From CAKSNH01 sp964422725 (GTDB taxonomy: Bacteria > Bacillota > Clostridia > UBA1381): DNA of 49,456 bases. The stretch is from contig CAYRCC010000014.1 of NCBI GenBank assembly GCA_964422725.1, forward strand, positions 1 through 49,456, given 5' to 3'. Of this stretch, positions 22,959 through 32,319 are shown piece by piece. The notes under the pieces are model-generated. The model searched no databases. It saw only the letters and a program-made list of their open reading frames with translations, and was not told the origin of the DNA. A program made the translations under genes and the position numbers. Each line of letters starts with the position of its first letter. The stretch's first letter is position 1.

Positions 22959-24176
22959 ATGAGTAAAGAAAAAGTTGTACTGGCATATTCGGGTGGACTG
23001 GACACATCTATTATTATTCCTTGGCTCAAGGAAAATTATGACTATGAAGTAATTGCAGTCTGCGGCGATGTCGGTCAGGGTAAAGAAACCGAGGGTTTGG
23101 AGGAGCGCGCAAAGAAAGCCGGCGCATCTAAGCTCTATATTGAGGATTTGAGAGATGAGTATGTGAAAGACTACATATTCCCTACTCTCAAAGCCGGTGC
23201 CGTATATGAGGGGAAATATCTTTTGGGTACTTCGCATGCAAGACCTATCATTGCAAAAAAGTTGGTTGAAATTGCACACAAGGAAGGCGCTGTTGCAATT
23301 TGTCACGGTGCTACAGGCAAAGGTAACGACCAGGTTCGTTTTGAGCTTACGGTAAAAGCGCTTGACCCGTCGCTCAAAATTATTGCTCCATGGAGAATTT
23401 GGGACATCAAATCACGTGAAGACGCTGTAGACTATGCTGAGGCACACGGAATTGAAATTCCTGTTACAAAGAAAGATTTGTATTCGCGTGACAGAAACAT
23501 CTGGCACATCAGTCATGAGGGTATGGATCTTGAAGATCCGGCAAACGAGCCGCAGCTTGATACACTTTTGAAGCTTGGAGTATCACCGGAAAAAGCTCCG
23601 GAAGCTCCGAAATATATTACAATTTCTTTTGAAAAGGGTGTTCCGGTTGCACTTGACGGTGCAAAAATGGATCCAAGACCGCTCGTTGAGGCGCTTAACA
23701 AAATAGGCGGCGAGTATGGTGTAGGTATTGCCGATATCGTTGAGGACAGACTTGTCGGTATGAAGTCAAGAGGTGTGTACGAAACTCCGGGCGGCACTAT
23801 CCTCTACACAGCTATTCAGGAGCTTGAATACTTGTGTCTTGACCGTGATACTCAGGCGTTTAAACGTCAGTCGGCAATCAAATTCGCAGAACTTGTATAT
23901 GACGGCAAATGGTTTACACCGCTGCGCGAGTCTATGTCTGCTATGTTTGATGTTATGGACGAATATGTTACAGGTGAGGTAAGACTTAAGCTTTACAAAG
24001 GCAGCGTAACTCCTGCCGGCGCAAAATCTCCGTTCTCGCTGTACAACGAAGATATTGCAAGTTTTGGTGACAGTCACGAGCTGTACAGTCATCACGATGC
24101 CGAAGGCTTTATCAACCTTTACGGTTTGCCGCTGAAGGTTCGCGCAATGATGAAAGCAAAAAATAATATTGATTAA
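22959..24176 (+). CDS. argG: Argininosuccinate synthase (405 aa)
   Basis: It joins citrulline and aspartate using ATP, the penultimate step of arginine synthesis. The ATP-binding P-loop-like motif AYSGGLDTSI is at residues 9-18. GATGKGNDQVRFE near 117 and later LYSRDRNIWHISHEG are also typical. Full family length. The ribosome site GATGGGAG lies 9 nt upstream. argG and argH form a pair with a 155-bp structured gap. Confidence 0.97.
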   Translation: MSKEKVVLAYSGGLDTSIIIPWLKENYDYEVIAVCGDVGQGKETEGLEERAKKAGASKLYIEDLRDEYVKDYIFPTLKAGAVYEGKYLLGTSHARPIIAKKLVEIAHKEGAVAICHGATGKGNDQVRFELTVKALDPSLKIIAPWRIWDIKSREDAVDYAEAHGIEIPVTKKDLYSRDRNIWHISHEGMDLEDPANEPQLDTLLKLGVSPEKAPEAPKYITISFEKGVPVALDGAKMDPRPLVEALNKIGGEYGVGIADIVEDRLVGMKSRGVYETPGGTILYTAIQELEYLCLDRDTQAFKRQSAIKFAELVYDGKWFTPLRESMSAMFDVMDEYVTGEVRLKLYKGSVTPAGAKSPFSLYNEDIASFGDSHELYSHHDAEGFINLYGLPLKVRAMMKAKNNID

Positions 24177-24189
24177 TATAATTTAAAAT

Positions 24190-24306
24190 AGGGTGCTTTG
24201 GGGGCTGTCGGCAAAACGTCGACAGCCTTTCAAGAAAGTGCTTTTATCGTTTTTTCAAATTCCGTCGGGCAGTAATAAATGACAGCGGAGCTTGCACCCT
24301 TTTTTA
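24190..24306 (+). terminator. Structured argG-argH spacer ending in a terminator-like stem
   Basis: AGGGTGC (24190-24196) can pair with GCACCC (24295-24300), which is followed by six T residues. Inside lies a strong hairpin, GGCTGTCG-CAAAACG-CGACAGCC (near 24203-24227), and a weaker one around TCCGTC/GACAGCGGA. The closing stem plus T tract looks like an intrinsic terminator with a branched interior, only 26 bp before argH. It could set the argG:argH ratio or act as an attenuator. Confidence 0.45.
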
Positions 24307-24331
24307 AGATTATACGAAAGGATTGAAACAA

Positions 24332-25705
24332 ATGGCTAAATTATGGGGCGGTCGTTTTCAAAAAAGCACCGACAAAAAAGTTGACGATTTCAATTCGTCA
24401 ATTCGATTTGACCAAAGAATGTACAAACAGGATATAAAAGGCAGTATTGCACACGCCGAGATGCTCGGAAAGCAAGGTATAATACCGGCTGAGGATTCCG
24501 AAAAAATAGTTGACGAGCTGAAACGTATTCTCGCAGATATTGAGGACGGCAAAATCGAATTTGAAATTGATGCGGAAGATATCCATATGAATATCGAAAA
24601 GATACTTATCGAACGTATCGGCGACAGCGGCAAACGTCTTCACACCGGCAGAAGCCGCAACGACCAGGTAGCTCTCGATATACGTATGTACCTTATGGAC
24701 GAAACCGAAATCATACGCGATATGCTCAGGCATACACTGACCACTCTTGTTGACCTCGCAAGCGAGCATACAGAAACAATAATGCCCGGATACACGCATT
24801 TGCAGAAAGCACAGCCAATAACTTTTGCGCACCATTTGATGGCTTATTTTGAAATGTTCAAGCGTGACTATGAGCGTCTGTCCGACTGCCGAAAGCGTAC
24901 AAACGTACTCCCCCTCGGCAGCGGCGCGCTTGCCGGAACAACGTATCCGCTTGACAGAGAATTTGTCGCGGACCGTCTTGGATTTGACTGCGTTACTATG
25001 AACTCGCTTGACGGCGTAAGCGACCGCGATTTTGTAATTGAACTTGCAAGCTGTCTGTCAATTATTATGATGCATTTGAGCCGTTTTTCAGAAGAACTCA
25101 TTTTGTGGTCCAGTCACGAATTTTCTTTTGTAGAAATGGACGATGCATATTCGACAGGTTCGAGCATTATGCCGCAGAAAAAAAATCCCGATGTTGCGGA
25201 GCTTATCCGCGGTAAAACCGGCAGAGTTTACGGTCACCTGACAGGACTGCTCACTACTATGAAGGGTATTCCGCTTGCTTACAACAAGGATATGCAGGAG
25301 GATAAAGAGCCTATTTTCGATTCAATCGACACGGTAAAGCTGTGTCTGCCTGTGTTCTGCGATATGCTCTCAACCATGACCGTTCGCAAAGATAATATGC
25401 TCAAGGGCGCAAAGGGCGGATTTACCAACGCCACAGATGTTGCGGACTACCTTGTAAAAAAAGGATTGCCGTTTCGTGAAGCTCACGAGGTTGTCGGAAA
25501 AATGGTATTTTACGCACTTGAACACAACAAGGCTCTTGATGACCTGACAATGGACGAATACAAAAAATGCTCGGATATTTTTGAAGATGATATTTACGAT
25601 GCGATAAGTATGACTACCTGTGTAAATGACAGAAAGATAGTCGGCGGTCCGGCAAAGGAAACTGTCGAAAAAGCCATCAAAGCCGCAAGAGAATATCTTG
25701 CTTAA
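24332..25705 (+). CDS. argH: Argininosuccinate lyase (457 aa)
   Basis: It splits argininosuccinate into arginine and fumarate. Fumarase/aspartase superfamily features are MAKLWGGRF at the start, HTGRSRNDQVALD near 100, GYTHLQKAQP near 155, and the flexible-loop signature GSSIMPQKKNPD near 278 with the catalytic Ser. Full length. I chose the ATG at 24332 after GAAAGGA; the TTG at 24323 is too close to that site. No argJ, argB or argD is in the window. Confidence 0.97.
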   Translation: MAKLWGGRFQKSTDKKVDDFNSSIRFDQRMYKQDIKGSIAHAEMLGKQGIIPAEDSEKIVDELKRILADIEDGKIEFEIDAEDIHMNIEKILIERIGDSGKRLHTGRSRNDQVALDIRMYLMDETEIIRDMLRHTLTTLVDLASEHTETIMPGYTHLQKAQPITFAHHLMAYFEMFKRDYERLSDCRKRTNVLPLGSGALAGTTYPLDREFVADRLGFDCVTMNSLDGVSDRDFVIELASCLSIIMMHLSRFSEELILWSSHEFSFVEMDDAYSTGSSIMPQKKNPDVAELIRGKTGRVYGHLTGLLTTMKGIPLAYNKDMQEDKEPIFDSIDTVKLCLPVFCDMLSTMTVRKDNMLKGAKGGFTNATDVADYLVKKGLPFREAHEVVGKMVFYALEHNKALDDLTMDEYKKCSDIFEDDIYDAISMTTCVNDRKIVGGPAKETVEKAIKAAREYLA

Positions 25706-25720
25706 TCCGAGGTGATACAA

Positions 25721-26614
25721 ATGAGTATGCTCAACATCATTGCAGGTCCGCCGATAGGCGCGGTAATAGGGTACTTCACCAACTATATAGCCGTAAAAAT
25801 GCTTTTCCGCCCTTTAAAACCGGTCAAAATAGGCAAGTTCACTCTCCCATTTACACCAGGAATTATTCCGAAACGAAAAGGCGAGTTAGGCAAAGCAATC
25901 GGAGCAGCCGTCGGACACAATTTGTTTACGTCTGACGACTTAATCAATACATTTACCTCCGACGACATCAAAAATACGGTGTCGGATAAAATTATCAGCT
26001 GTATCAGCGATAACGCCGCACTTGACTGTAAAAGTATTATTTCGGGTTTTACGGGCATTGAGAAATATAATGCAGTTAAATCGTCCGTTCAAACCTCAGT
26101 AAGTGAAAAGATTACCAACGCTTTGACAAGCCTTAACCTCGGAGAAATCATTTCAAACGAAGCGGCAAATGCGGTTAAGGAAAAAGCACGCGGTACAATG
26201 TTCGCTTTAATGGTAAATGATAAGCTGATTTCCACTTTCACCGAGCCGATGTCGGAACGTATCAACGACTACATTGACCAAAACGCAAATGATATGGTTT
26301 CGCAGTTTGTCACAGACGAGCTGAATAATTTGGAAAACCGTTCTCTTTCGGATTTACTCGACACATTCGATATATCGTATTCGTTGATTAGGAGTATTGT
26401 GTCAAAGGTATATGACAGAGCAGTGTCGGAAAATCTCGGCAGTATCATAAAGCAAATAGATATTGCCACCATTGTTGAAGAAAAAATTGATGCGATGGAC
26501 GTTATGGAAATAGAAAAGCTGACACTTTCGGTTATGAAGCACGAGCTTGACGAAATCGTAAATCTCGGTGCACTTATAGGATTTATTATAGGCATATTGA
26601 ATATATTTATTTAA
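25721..26614 (+). CDS. DUF445-family membrane protein (297 aa)
   Basis: The N terminus is a conserved DUF445 signature: GPPIGAVIGYFTNYIAVKML, then F-R-P and LPFTPGIIPKRKGELGKAIG. A helical middle lacks membrane segments, and a C-terminal span (LGALIGFIIGILNIFI) closes the protein, as in Bacillus YheB-type members. The ATG at 25721 follows GAGGTG, 15 bp after the argH stop, so it is probably cotranscribed with argH. The biochemical role of the family is unknown; some Bacillus relatives are linked with sporulation. Confidence 0.8.
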   Translation: MSMLNIIAGPPIGAVIGYFTNYIAVKMLFRPLKPVKIGKFTLPFTPGIIPKRKGELGKAIGAAVGHNLFTSDDLINTFTSDDIKNTVSDKIISCISDNAALDCKSIISGFTGIEKYNAVKSSVQTSVSEKITNALTSLNLGEIISNEAANAVKEKARGTMFALMVNDKLISTFTEPMSERINDYIDQNANDMVSQFVTDELNNLENRSLSDLLDTFDISYSLIRSIVSKVYDRAVSENLGSIIKQIDIATIVEEKIDAMDVMEIEKLTLSVMKHELDEIVNLGALIGFIIGILNIFI

Positions 26615-26620
26615 CTCAGA

Positions 26621-26686
26621 AAAGGCGGCAGACTTATCGGCTTTGCTTAATTTCAGCTTAGCTGTCTGTCGCCTTTCGGCTTTTTT
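26621..26686. terminator. Bidirectional terminator between argH/DUF445 and rbsB
   Basis: AAAGGCGGCAGAC (26621-26633) pairs with GTCTGTCGCCTTT (26664-26676) with one mismatch. A T6 tract follows on the plus strand at 26681-26686, and a T run follows on the minus strand. It serves two converging transcripts. Confidence 0.8.
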
Positions 26687-27569
26687 ACTTTGTTATAAGC
26701 TCCACTTCAACCGCAATTAACTTTTCCGGTTGTTTGCCGTTTATAATGTCTGCCGCCGCTTTAACTGCCGTTTCTCCCATCAACTTCGGATTTTGCGCAA
26801 CTGTTGCCGCCATATATCCGTTCTTTACCGCCTCTTGCCCGTCCTCGGTAGCATCAAAGCCTACAACCGCAATATCCAAACCTTTAGCCTTAATCGCTTC
26901 CGCCGCGCCCAACGCCATTTCGTCGTTGTGCGCAAATACACCTTTAATGTCGGCGTTTGCCTGTAAAATATTTTCCATTACATTAAGTCCGTCGGCACGA
27001 TTAAAATTTGCCGTCTGCCGCGATACTATGTTAACTGCACCGTCCGCCGCACGATGAAATCCGTTTCCGCGGTCTATGGTTGAAGAAACACCCGAAACCC
27101 CTTCAAGCTCTGCCACCTTTGCCCCTTCCCCTATAAGGCTTATCAAATATTTTCCGGCTTTCTCCGCCCCACCGACATTATCGGAGGATATTTCGCAGTC
27201 AACCTCCACTCCACTCACCTCGCGGTCAACGGAAATTATTTTTATACCGCGCTCTTTCGCATCTTTTACAGCCGGCGCAACCGCATCGGAGTCAACCGGA
27301 TTTACAATAATAACGCTTACATTTTTTGAAATTAAATCCTCTATATCGTTTGCCTGTTTGGTGGTGTCATCGCCGGCATCTAAAACGGTAATGCTTACAC
27401 CCTGCTCTACTGCGGCGTTTTTCGCTCCATCGGAAAGTGAAACGAAAAACGGATTGTTAAGAGTCGAGATTGACATTCCCACTGTATTGCCTGTTTCGCT
27501 CATATTGCCGCACGCACCGCACAACAGCAGCAACATACTCAACGCCAATATTAATGCTGTCTTTTTCAC
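26685..27569 (-). CDS. rbsB: Ribose-type ABC transporter substrate-binding lipoprotein (294 aa)
   Basis: A lipoprotein signal (LSMLLLLCGAC, lipobox Cys at about residue 20) anchors it outside the membrane. The periplasmic-binding-protein fold of the sugar type shows GMSISTLNNPFFVSL, then DAGDDTTKQANDIEDLISKN and VGFDATEDGQEAVKNGYMAA. GTG start at 27569 after GAGGTG, 11 bp after rbsC. It captures ribose (or a related pentose or allose) for the RbsAC transporter; the exact sugar is inferred from the rbsK and rbsD neighbours. Confidence 0.9.
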   Translation of the reverse strand: MKKTALILALSMLLLLCGACGNMSETGNTVGMSISTLNNPFFVSLSDGAKNAAVEQGVSITVLDAGDDTTKQANDIEDLISKNVSVIIVNPVDSDAVAPAVKDAKERGIKIISVDREVSGVEVDCEISSDNVGGAEKAGKYLISLIGEGAKVAELEGVSGVSSTIDRGNGFHRAADGAVNIVSRQTANFNRADGLNVMENILQANADIKGVFAHNDEMALGAAEAIKAKGLDIAVVGFDATEDGQEAVKNGYMAATVAQNPKLMGETAVKAAADIINGKQPEKLIAVEVELITK

Positions 27570-27580
27570 TCTGTCACCTC

Positions 27581-28510
27581 TTATCGCTTTCTGTCTGACA
27601 AAACTGCCAGCAATATTACAATTCCTCTTACAACTTCCTGATAATAGGAAGAAACACCCATAATATTTAATCCGTTATTCAGTACGGCTATTATCAGTAC
27701 ACCTATCAATGTACCGTAAATTTGCCCTCTGCCGCCGCTCATGCTCGTTCCGCCGACCGCAACCGCCGCAATTGCATCAAGCTCATAACCACTGCCCAGT
27801 GTGGGCTGTGCCGAACCGAGCCGCGACAGCAATATCAATCCGGCTAACGCCGACATAAGTCCGGATATTGAGTATACCAATATTTTCACGCCGTTTATAT
27901 TTACACCTGCCAATGCCGCGGCTTTATCGTTACTGCCGACAGCATATATTTTTCTGCCTATTATCATCTTTTTTAGTATAAACAAAAATATGAAAAATAT
28001 AACCGCCAAAATCCACACAGGCACGGGAATACCCAAAAACACACCTCGGCCTATGCCGTTTAACAGCGCGCTCTCTCCAAGCTTTGAAACAGGCTTTCCG
28101 CCGGTTATTATCATTGTTATACCGCGGTATATTGTCATTGTAACAAGCGTTGCGATAAACGGCTGTATTTTGCCGTATGCTATCATAACAGCACCTATAC
28201 CGCCCAACATAACCCCCAGCGCAAGTGAGGCTGTCATCGCCAAGCCTACATTTACTCCCGACGAAATCATCATCGCACATACCGATGTACACAGTGCCAA
28301 AACCGAACCGACCGACAAATCTATTCCGCCTGTCAAAATAACCACAGTCATTCCGAACGCTATCAGTCCGTTAACGGTGGACTGACGTATAAGTGAAAGA
28401 AAATTGCTCACCGTACGAAATTCCGGACTCAGCACTCCGAGTATCAGTATTATAACCGCAAATGCGGCAAGCGAACCCAGCTCCTGCATATACACTCTTT
28501 GCTTATGCAT
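27581..28510 (-). CDS. rbsC: Ribose ABC transporter permease (309 aa)
   Basis: Integral membrane permease of the RbsC family with eight to ten spans. Family signatures include NGLIAFGMTVVILTGGIDLS with VGSV, then KIYAVGSNDKAAALAGVNIN and AVAVGGTSMSGGRGQIYGTL. The ATG at 28510 lies within the end of rbsA (8-bp overlap) and uses the AGGAGG inside rbsA, so it is translationally coupled. Confidence 0.93.
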   Translation of the reverse strand: MHKQRVYMQELGSLAAFAVIILILGVLSPEFRTVSNFLSLIRQSTVNGLIAFGMTVVILTGGIDLSVGSVLALCTSVCAMMISSGVNVGLAMTASLALGVMLGGIGAVMIAYGKIQPFIATLVTMTIYRGITMIITGGKPVSKLGESALLNGIGRGVFLGIPVPVWILAVIFFIFLFILKKMIIGRKIYAVGSNDKAAALAGVNINGVKILVYSISGLMSALAGLILLSRLGSAQPTLGSGYELDAIAAVAVGGTSMSGGRGQIYGTLIGVLIIAVLNNGLNIMGVSSYYQEVVRGIVILLAVLSDRKR

Positions 28511-29993
28511 CGACTTTACCTCCTGTTGCTAAAATCATAATGTTTTCCTGAGTGGCATTTTCGCTGTCCAAAATACCGCTTATTCTGCCTTCATGTATAA
28601 CCATAACTCTGTCGCTCATACCAATCACCTCGGGCAATTCCGACGACACCATTATTACCGCCACACCGCGTTCGGCAAGCTTATTTATTATGCTGTATAT
28701 CTCCTTTTTCGCCCCTATATCAACACCCCTTGTCGGCTCGTCCAAAATCAGAACTCTTGGGTTTGTAAAAATCCATTTTGCAAACACTACTTTCTGCTGA
28801 TTTCCGCCGCTGAGATTTCTGCATAAATGCCACGTCCCGAAACATTTAATAAACAGCTCGCAAATACCCTTTTCGGCAAGCCAGTTTTCCAATTTCCCGT
28901 CTATAACCGAGTATTTAGATATTTCTTCGAGATTGGTAAGCGCGATATTCGTTTTAATGCTTTCGTCGAGTAAAAGTCCTTCAGACTTTCTGTCCTCGGT
29001 TATAAAGCCTATTTTCATTTTTTTGGCATCACGCGGCGACTTTATATTTGCCTTTTTCCCGTTAATATAAATTACTCCGCTGTCAGCTTTCATACTTGCG
29101 AAAATAGTATGCATTATTTCCGTACGTCCGGCACCCATCAATCCGGCAACACCGAGAACCTCGCCGCCTTTAACCGAAAAAGAGATGTTCTCAAAAATCC
29201 CCTTCTTGCCGAGTCCCTTAACCTCCAAAACTACATCTGACAGCTTATGCGTTCGTTTCGGAAAGCGTTCGCCTATTTCACGCCCAATCATCATTTTTAC
29301 AATATCGTTCATATCGGTGTCGCAAATATTTTTATCGGCAATATATTCTCCGTCGCGCAGAATTGTAATCCTGTCGCAAAGCTCAAATATTTCCTCCATT
29401 CTGTGCGAAATATATACCATCGACACTCCTTCATTTTTGAGCTTTCTGATAATCTCAAACAGAAACTCTGTTTCCGACGGAGTGAGTGCTGCGGTAGGCT
29501 CGTCCATTATAATCAGCTTTACTTCAACCATAAATGCTTTCGCTATTTCTATCATTTGCTGCTGACCTACCGACAAATCCCGCATCGGCGCATCAATCGA
29601 AATTTTTACCCCAAGCCTTTTCAAAACTTCTTCAGCCTTTTTGCGCATTGTCTTTTTATCAAGCACACCGAATTTATTCTTAATTTCTCTTCCCAAAAAC
29701 AAATTCTCCTCCACCGTCAAATCAGGCAATGTATTCAATTCCTGATAAATGAATACTATTCCGGCTTTTTCGGCTTCCATTGGATGTGTATACGTCACCT
29801 CAGCGCCGTTGACTTTTATAGAACCGCCGTCTTTGGAATATACTCCGGTAAGTATCTTCATAAGAGTTGATTTTCCGGCACCGTTTTCACCCATAAGCGC
29901 GTGAATTTCACTGTCACCAATGGTGATTGCTGCATTTTTCAAAACAACATTATCGCCGAATTTCTTGTTAATATTGTGCATTTCAACTCTCAT
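28503..29993 (-). CDS. rbsA: Ribose ABC transporter ATP-binding protein (496 aa)
   Basis: A double ATPase. Domain 1 has GENGAGKST (about 37), the signature LSVGQQQMIEIAKA and IIMDEPTAALT. Domain 2 has the usual degenerate Walker A (GLMGAGRTE), LSGGNQQKVVFAKW and LILDEPTRGVDIGAK. The family length is normal. It powers the RbsC permease. The order rbsK-rbsD-rbsA-rbsC-rbsB is the standard ribose operon order with rbsK moved to the front. Confidence 0.95.
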   Translation of the reverse strand: MRVEMHNINKKFGDNVVLKNAAITIGDSEIHALMGENGAGKSTLMKILTGVYSKDGGSIKVNGAEVTYTHPMEAEKAGIVFIYQELNTLPDLTVEENLFLGREIKNKFGVLDKKTMRKKAEEVLKRLGVKISIDAPMRDLSVGQQQMIEIAKAFMVEVKLIIMDEPTAALTPSETEFLFEIIRKLKNEGVSMVYISHRMEEIFELCDRITILRDGEYIADKNICDTDMNDIVKMMIGREIGERFPKRTHKLSDVVLEVKGLGKKGIFENISFSVKGGEVLGVAGLMGAGRTEIMHTIFASMKADSGVIYINGKKANIKSPRDAKKMKIGFITEDRKSEGLLLDESIKTNIALTNLEEISKYSVIDGKLENWLAEKGICELFIKCFGTWHLCRNLSGGNQQKVVFAKWIFTNPRVLILDEPTRGVDIGAKKEIYSIINKLAERGVAVIMVSSELPEVIGMSDRVMVIHEGRISGILDSENATQENIMILATGGKVDA

Positions 29994-30028
29994 AAATACA
30001 AATCAATCCTTTCCGAAACCCATACCGA

Positions 30029-30424
30029 CTAAAATATGCACCCAGACTGTAAAATTATATTTGCATACGGCGTATTTTCGCCTGTCCGTATTATTGCTTT
30101 GCAGTATGATGTCATATTTTTGAATTTCTCGTGCGGCACATATACGGTCTGTGTATTGCCGAATATCCTTACCAAATCACAAAATACAGATGCGTTATTC
30201 TCCTTGATTTCCTCGGCAATAATTACCTTTTCAACCTCCATATCCTCAAGTACGGCTTTTAAGGTATCAATAAAAGACGGTTTGCCGAGAGTCAGTGCAA
30301 TGTCAATTTTCAAAATCCCGTCAGGCACCGGAAGTCCAGCATCTGCTATACAGACAGTGTCCGTATGTCCCATATCCGCTAAAACCTTGACAATCTCACT
30401 GTTTAGTATACCTTGTTTTTTCAT
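30029..30424 (-). CDS. rbsD: D-ribose pyranase (131 aa)
   Basis: It converts beta-pyranose to beta-furanose ribose so that ribokinase can use it. Typical parts are MKKQGILNSEIVKVLADMGH with the catalytic His at residue 20, then IADAGLPVP and the C-terminal TGENTPYANIILQSG. Ribosome site AGGAAAGGA. 18 bp after rbsK. Confidence 0.93.
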   Translation of the reverse strand: MKKQGILNSEIVKVLADMGHTDTVCIADAGLPVPDGILKIDIALTLGKPSFIDTLKAVLEDMEVEKVIIAEEIKENNASVFCDLVRIFGNTQTVYVPHEKFKNMTSYCKAIIRTGENTPYANIILQSGCIF

Positions 30425-30442
30425 TTATATTCCTTTCCTTAG

Positions 30443-31324
30443 CTACATTCTTCTATACACTTCTTCAATAGTCGGCATACCGCCCTGTGCACCGTCTTTC
30501 TCAATTGAAATACCTGCCGCGGTATTTGCAAAAACCAACGCTTCATACACGCTTTTTCCCATCGAAAGCGCGGTCGCAAACGCTCCGTTTAACGTGTCGC
30601 CGGCACCTGTGGTGTCCTTTACGTCCGCTTTTATCGGCGCAATGTTTACAATTTCGCCGGATTTACCGCAAAAGCTAACCCCGCGCGAACCCTGTGTTAC
30701 TATAAGTTTTTCCGGATACTTTCTTAAAATTTCACTAAGCGAACCGTCGCTGCCGAACAGAATCTCAGCCTCATGCTCGTTCGGAGTCAAATAGTCTATT
30801 TTTTCGATGTAACCGGAGCGGATTTTACGCACAGGTGCCGGATTAAGTATGGTTTTTATATTGTTTTCAAAACAAAAATCCAACACATATTCCACAGTTT
30901 GTTCCGGTATTTCATTCTGCAAAAGTACATAATCGCATTTTGCCAAGTCACTTTTAATGCTGTCTGCGTATGCTGTGTCAACTAAATCATTTGCACCGCC
31001 TATAACAACAATAGTATTATCCGTTTCACCGAGCGTTATTACCGCCAACCCCGTTGTTATGCCGTCACGCACCTGTATATTATCCGTTTTTACGCCTTCG
31101 GCTTTTAGCTTCGACAGTATATCGACTCCGTATATGTCATTGCCCACAATTCCAAACATTGTAACATCGGCACCGAGTCTTGCGGCGGCAACCGCCTGAT
31201 TTGCACCTTTACCGCCGGATTTGTAGCTTATACCGCTGCCGCTGACCGTTTCCCCTTTTTTGGGTATACGTTCCGCACTGACACACATATCAATATTTAT
31301 ACTTCCTACCACACCGATTTTCAT
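30443..31324 (-). CDS. rbsK: Ribokinase (293 aa)
   Basis: It phosphorylates ribose to ribose-5-phosphate. PfkB-family signatures are GVVGSINIDM at the start, KSGGKGANQAVAAARLGADV near 40, and the catalytic loop DTTGAGDTLNGAFATAL near 238 with Asp as the base. I placed the start at the ATG at 31324 after AAAGGAG, not at the longer open frame. It is the first gene of the ribose operon. Confidence 0.95.
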   Translation of the reverse strand: MKIGVVGSINIDMCVSAERIPKKGETVSGSGISYKSGGKGANQAVAAARLGADVTMFGIVGNDIYGVDILSKLKAEGVKTDNIQVRDGITTGLAVITLGETDNTIVVIGGANDLVDTAYADSIKSDLAKCDYVLLQNEIPEQTVEYVLDFCFENNIKTILNPAPVRKIRSGYIEKIDYLTPNEHEAEILFGSDGSLSEILRKYPEKLIVTQGSRGVSFCGKSGEIVNIAPIKADVKDTTGAGDTLNGAFATALSMGKSVYEALVFANTAAGISIEKDGAQGGMPTIEEVYRRM

Positions 31325-31759
31325 AACTGCATCTCCTTTAACCGTTATTAAAAAACATATATTCATCAGAGTATGGACTTGTCAATTCACCGATTTTTCA
31401 AGTAAATTTGCCGCCCTCGGACAGCGGCAAAATTTTTGAAGGACTTTACGACAATCTCTATTCTTACTCTGCATTTTAAGTATAACATATTTTTCGCCTT
31501 GTAACCATAACGACTGCACATTTATACATTTAATTCACAGTTTAAAACCGCATAAATTCTGTTTTATAAAAAATTCCAAATTCAATCTTGTTTTAATATT
31601 ATCTGCACAAATTTAAGTTTTAATACTGTGCAAAATACATAAAAAATATATATTGATTTTTTGTGCAACTAATGATATAATATTTTATTTGACTTTTAGC
31701 TTAATTTGGTGTATAATATAACATATAAGCTACGAAAAATAATAACTGGGGGAATTATC
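31325..31759. other. Divergent spacer between rbsK and carD
   Basis: 435 bp without a gene. It holds the carD promoter on the right and, 82 bp upstream of rbsK, a hairpin TTTGCCGC/GCGGCAAA (31407-31431) that could attenuate the ribose operon. A -10-like TATACT lies on the minus strand near 31480, without a clear -35. No rbsR gene and no obvious LacI-type operator is present. Confidence 0.5.
31689..31717 (+). promoter_or_regulatory. carD promoter
   Basis: TTGACT (31689-31694) and TATAAT (31712-31717) are separated by 17 bp, 42 bp upstream of the carD ATG. Confidence 0.75.
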
Positions 31760-32260
31760 ATGTATCAAATTGGCGATAAAATTGTTTATCCCATGCATGG
31801 CGCAGGAATTATTGAATCAATCGAGGATCGCGAGGTACTCGGAAAAAAGCAGAGTTATTACATAATGCGTATTCCGGCAGGTGATATGACTGTTATGATT
31901 CCGATACAAAAATGCGATGAAATAGGTGTGCGAGAAATTATTGATAAAGCCGAGGCTCTTAAGGTGCTCGAGGCATTTCGCGCCGCTCCCCTGCCTGATG
32001 ATTCCAATTGGAATAAACGTCATCGCGACAATATGGAAAAAATCAAATCAGGAAATATTTATCAAGTGCTTGAAGTTGTAAAAGACTTAATGTATCGCGA
32101 TCAAATAAAAGGATTGTCTACAAGTGAGCGTAAAATGCTTAATAATGCAAAACAAATTGTGGTAAGTGAGCTGGTGCTGTCTAACGTTGGTGAACGTGAC
32201 GACATCGAAAGCATTATGCACGATACAATAGCCGTAACAATTGCAGACAAAAAGCATTAA
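31760..32260 (+). CDS. CarD-family transcription regulator (166 aa)
   Basis: The N-terminal CarD/TRCF RNA-polymerase-binding domain starts MYQIGDKIVYPMHGAGIIES and continues to about residue 60. The helical C-terminal part (KSGNIYQVLEVVKDLMYRDQ, then KGLSTSERKMLNNAKQIVVS) is typical of the DNA-interacting half. It binds the polymerase beta subunit and stabilises open complexes at promoters. Start chosen after CTGGGGGA. It precedes the sirtuin gene and is separated from it by a terminator. Confidence 0.9.
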   Translation: MYQIGDKIVYPMHGAGIIESIEDREVLGKKQSYYIMRIPAGDMTVMIPIQKCDEIGVREIIDKAEALKVLEAFRAAPLPDDSNWNKRHRDNMEKIKSGNIYQVLEVVKDLMYRDQIKGLSTSERKMLNNAKQIVVSELVLSNVGERDDIESIMHDTIAVTIADKKH

Positions 32261-32276
32261 ATGCTGACCGATACCG

Positions 32277-32301
32277 AAAGTGTGCGTTTTGCACACTTTT
32301 T
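32277..32301 (+). terminator. carD terminator
   Basis: AAAGTGTGC-GTTTT-GCACACTTT followed by TT is a perfect 9-bp stem, 16 bp after the carD stop. The sirtuin ribosome site follows directly, so read-through probably expresses it. Confidence 0.75.
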
Positions 32302-32319
32302 GCATATGGAGGAATGAAT

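Noticed and set aside
24177..24331. A T-box riboswitch between argG and argH
   Set aside because: The sequence AGGGTGC resembles part of the T-box antiterminator but the conserved GGNACCGCG half and a specifier loop are missing.
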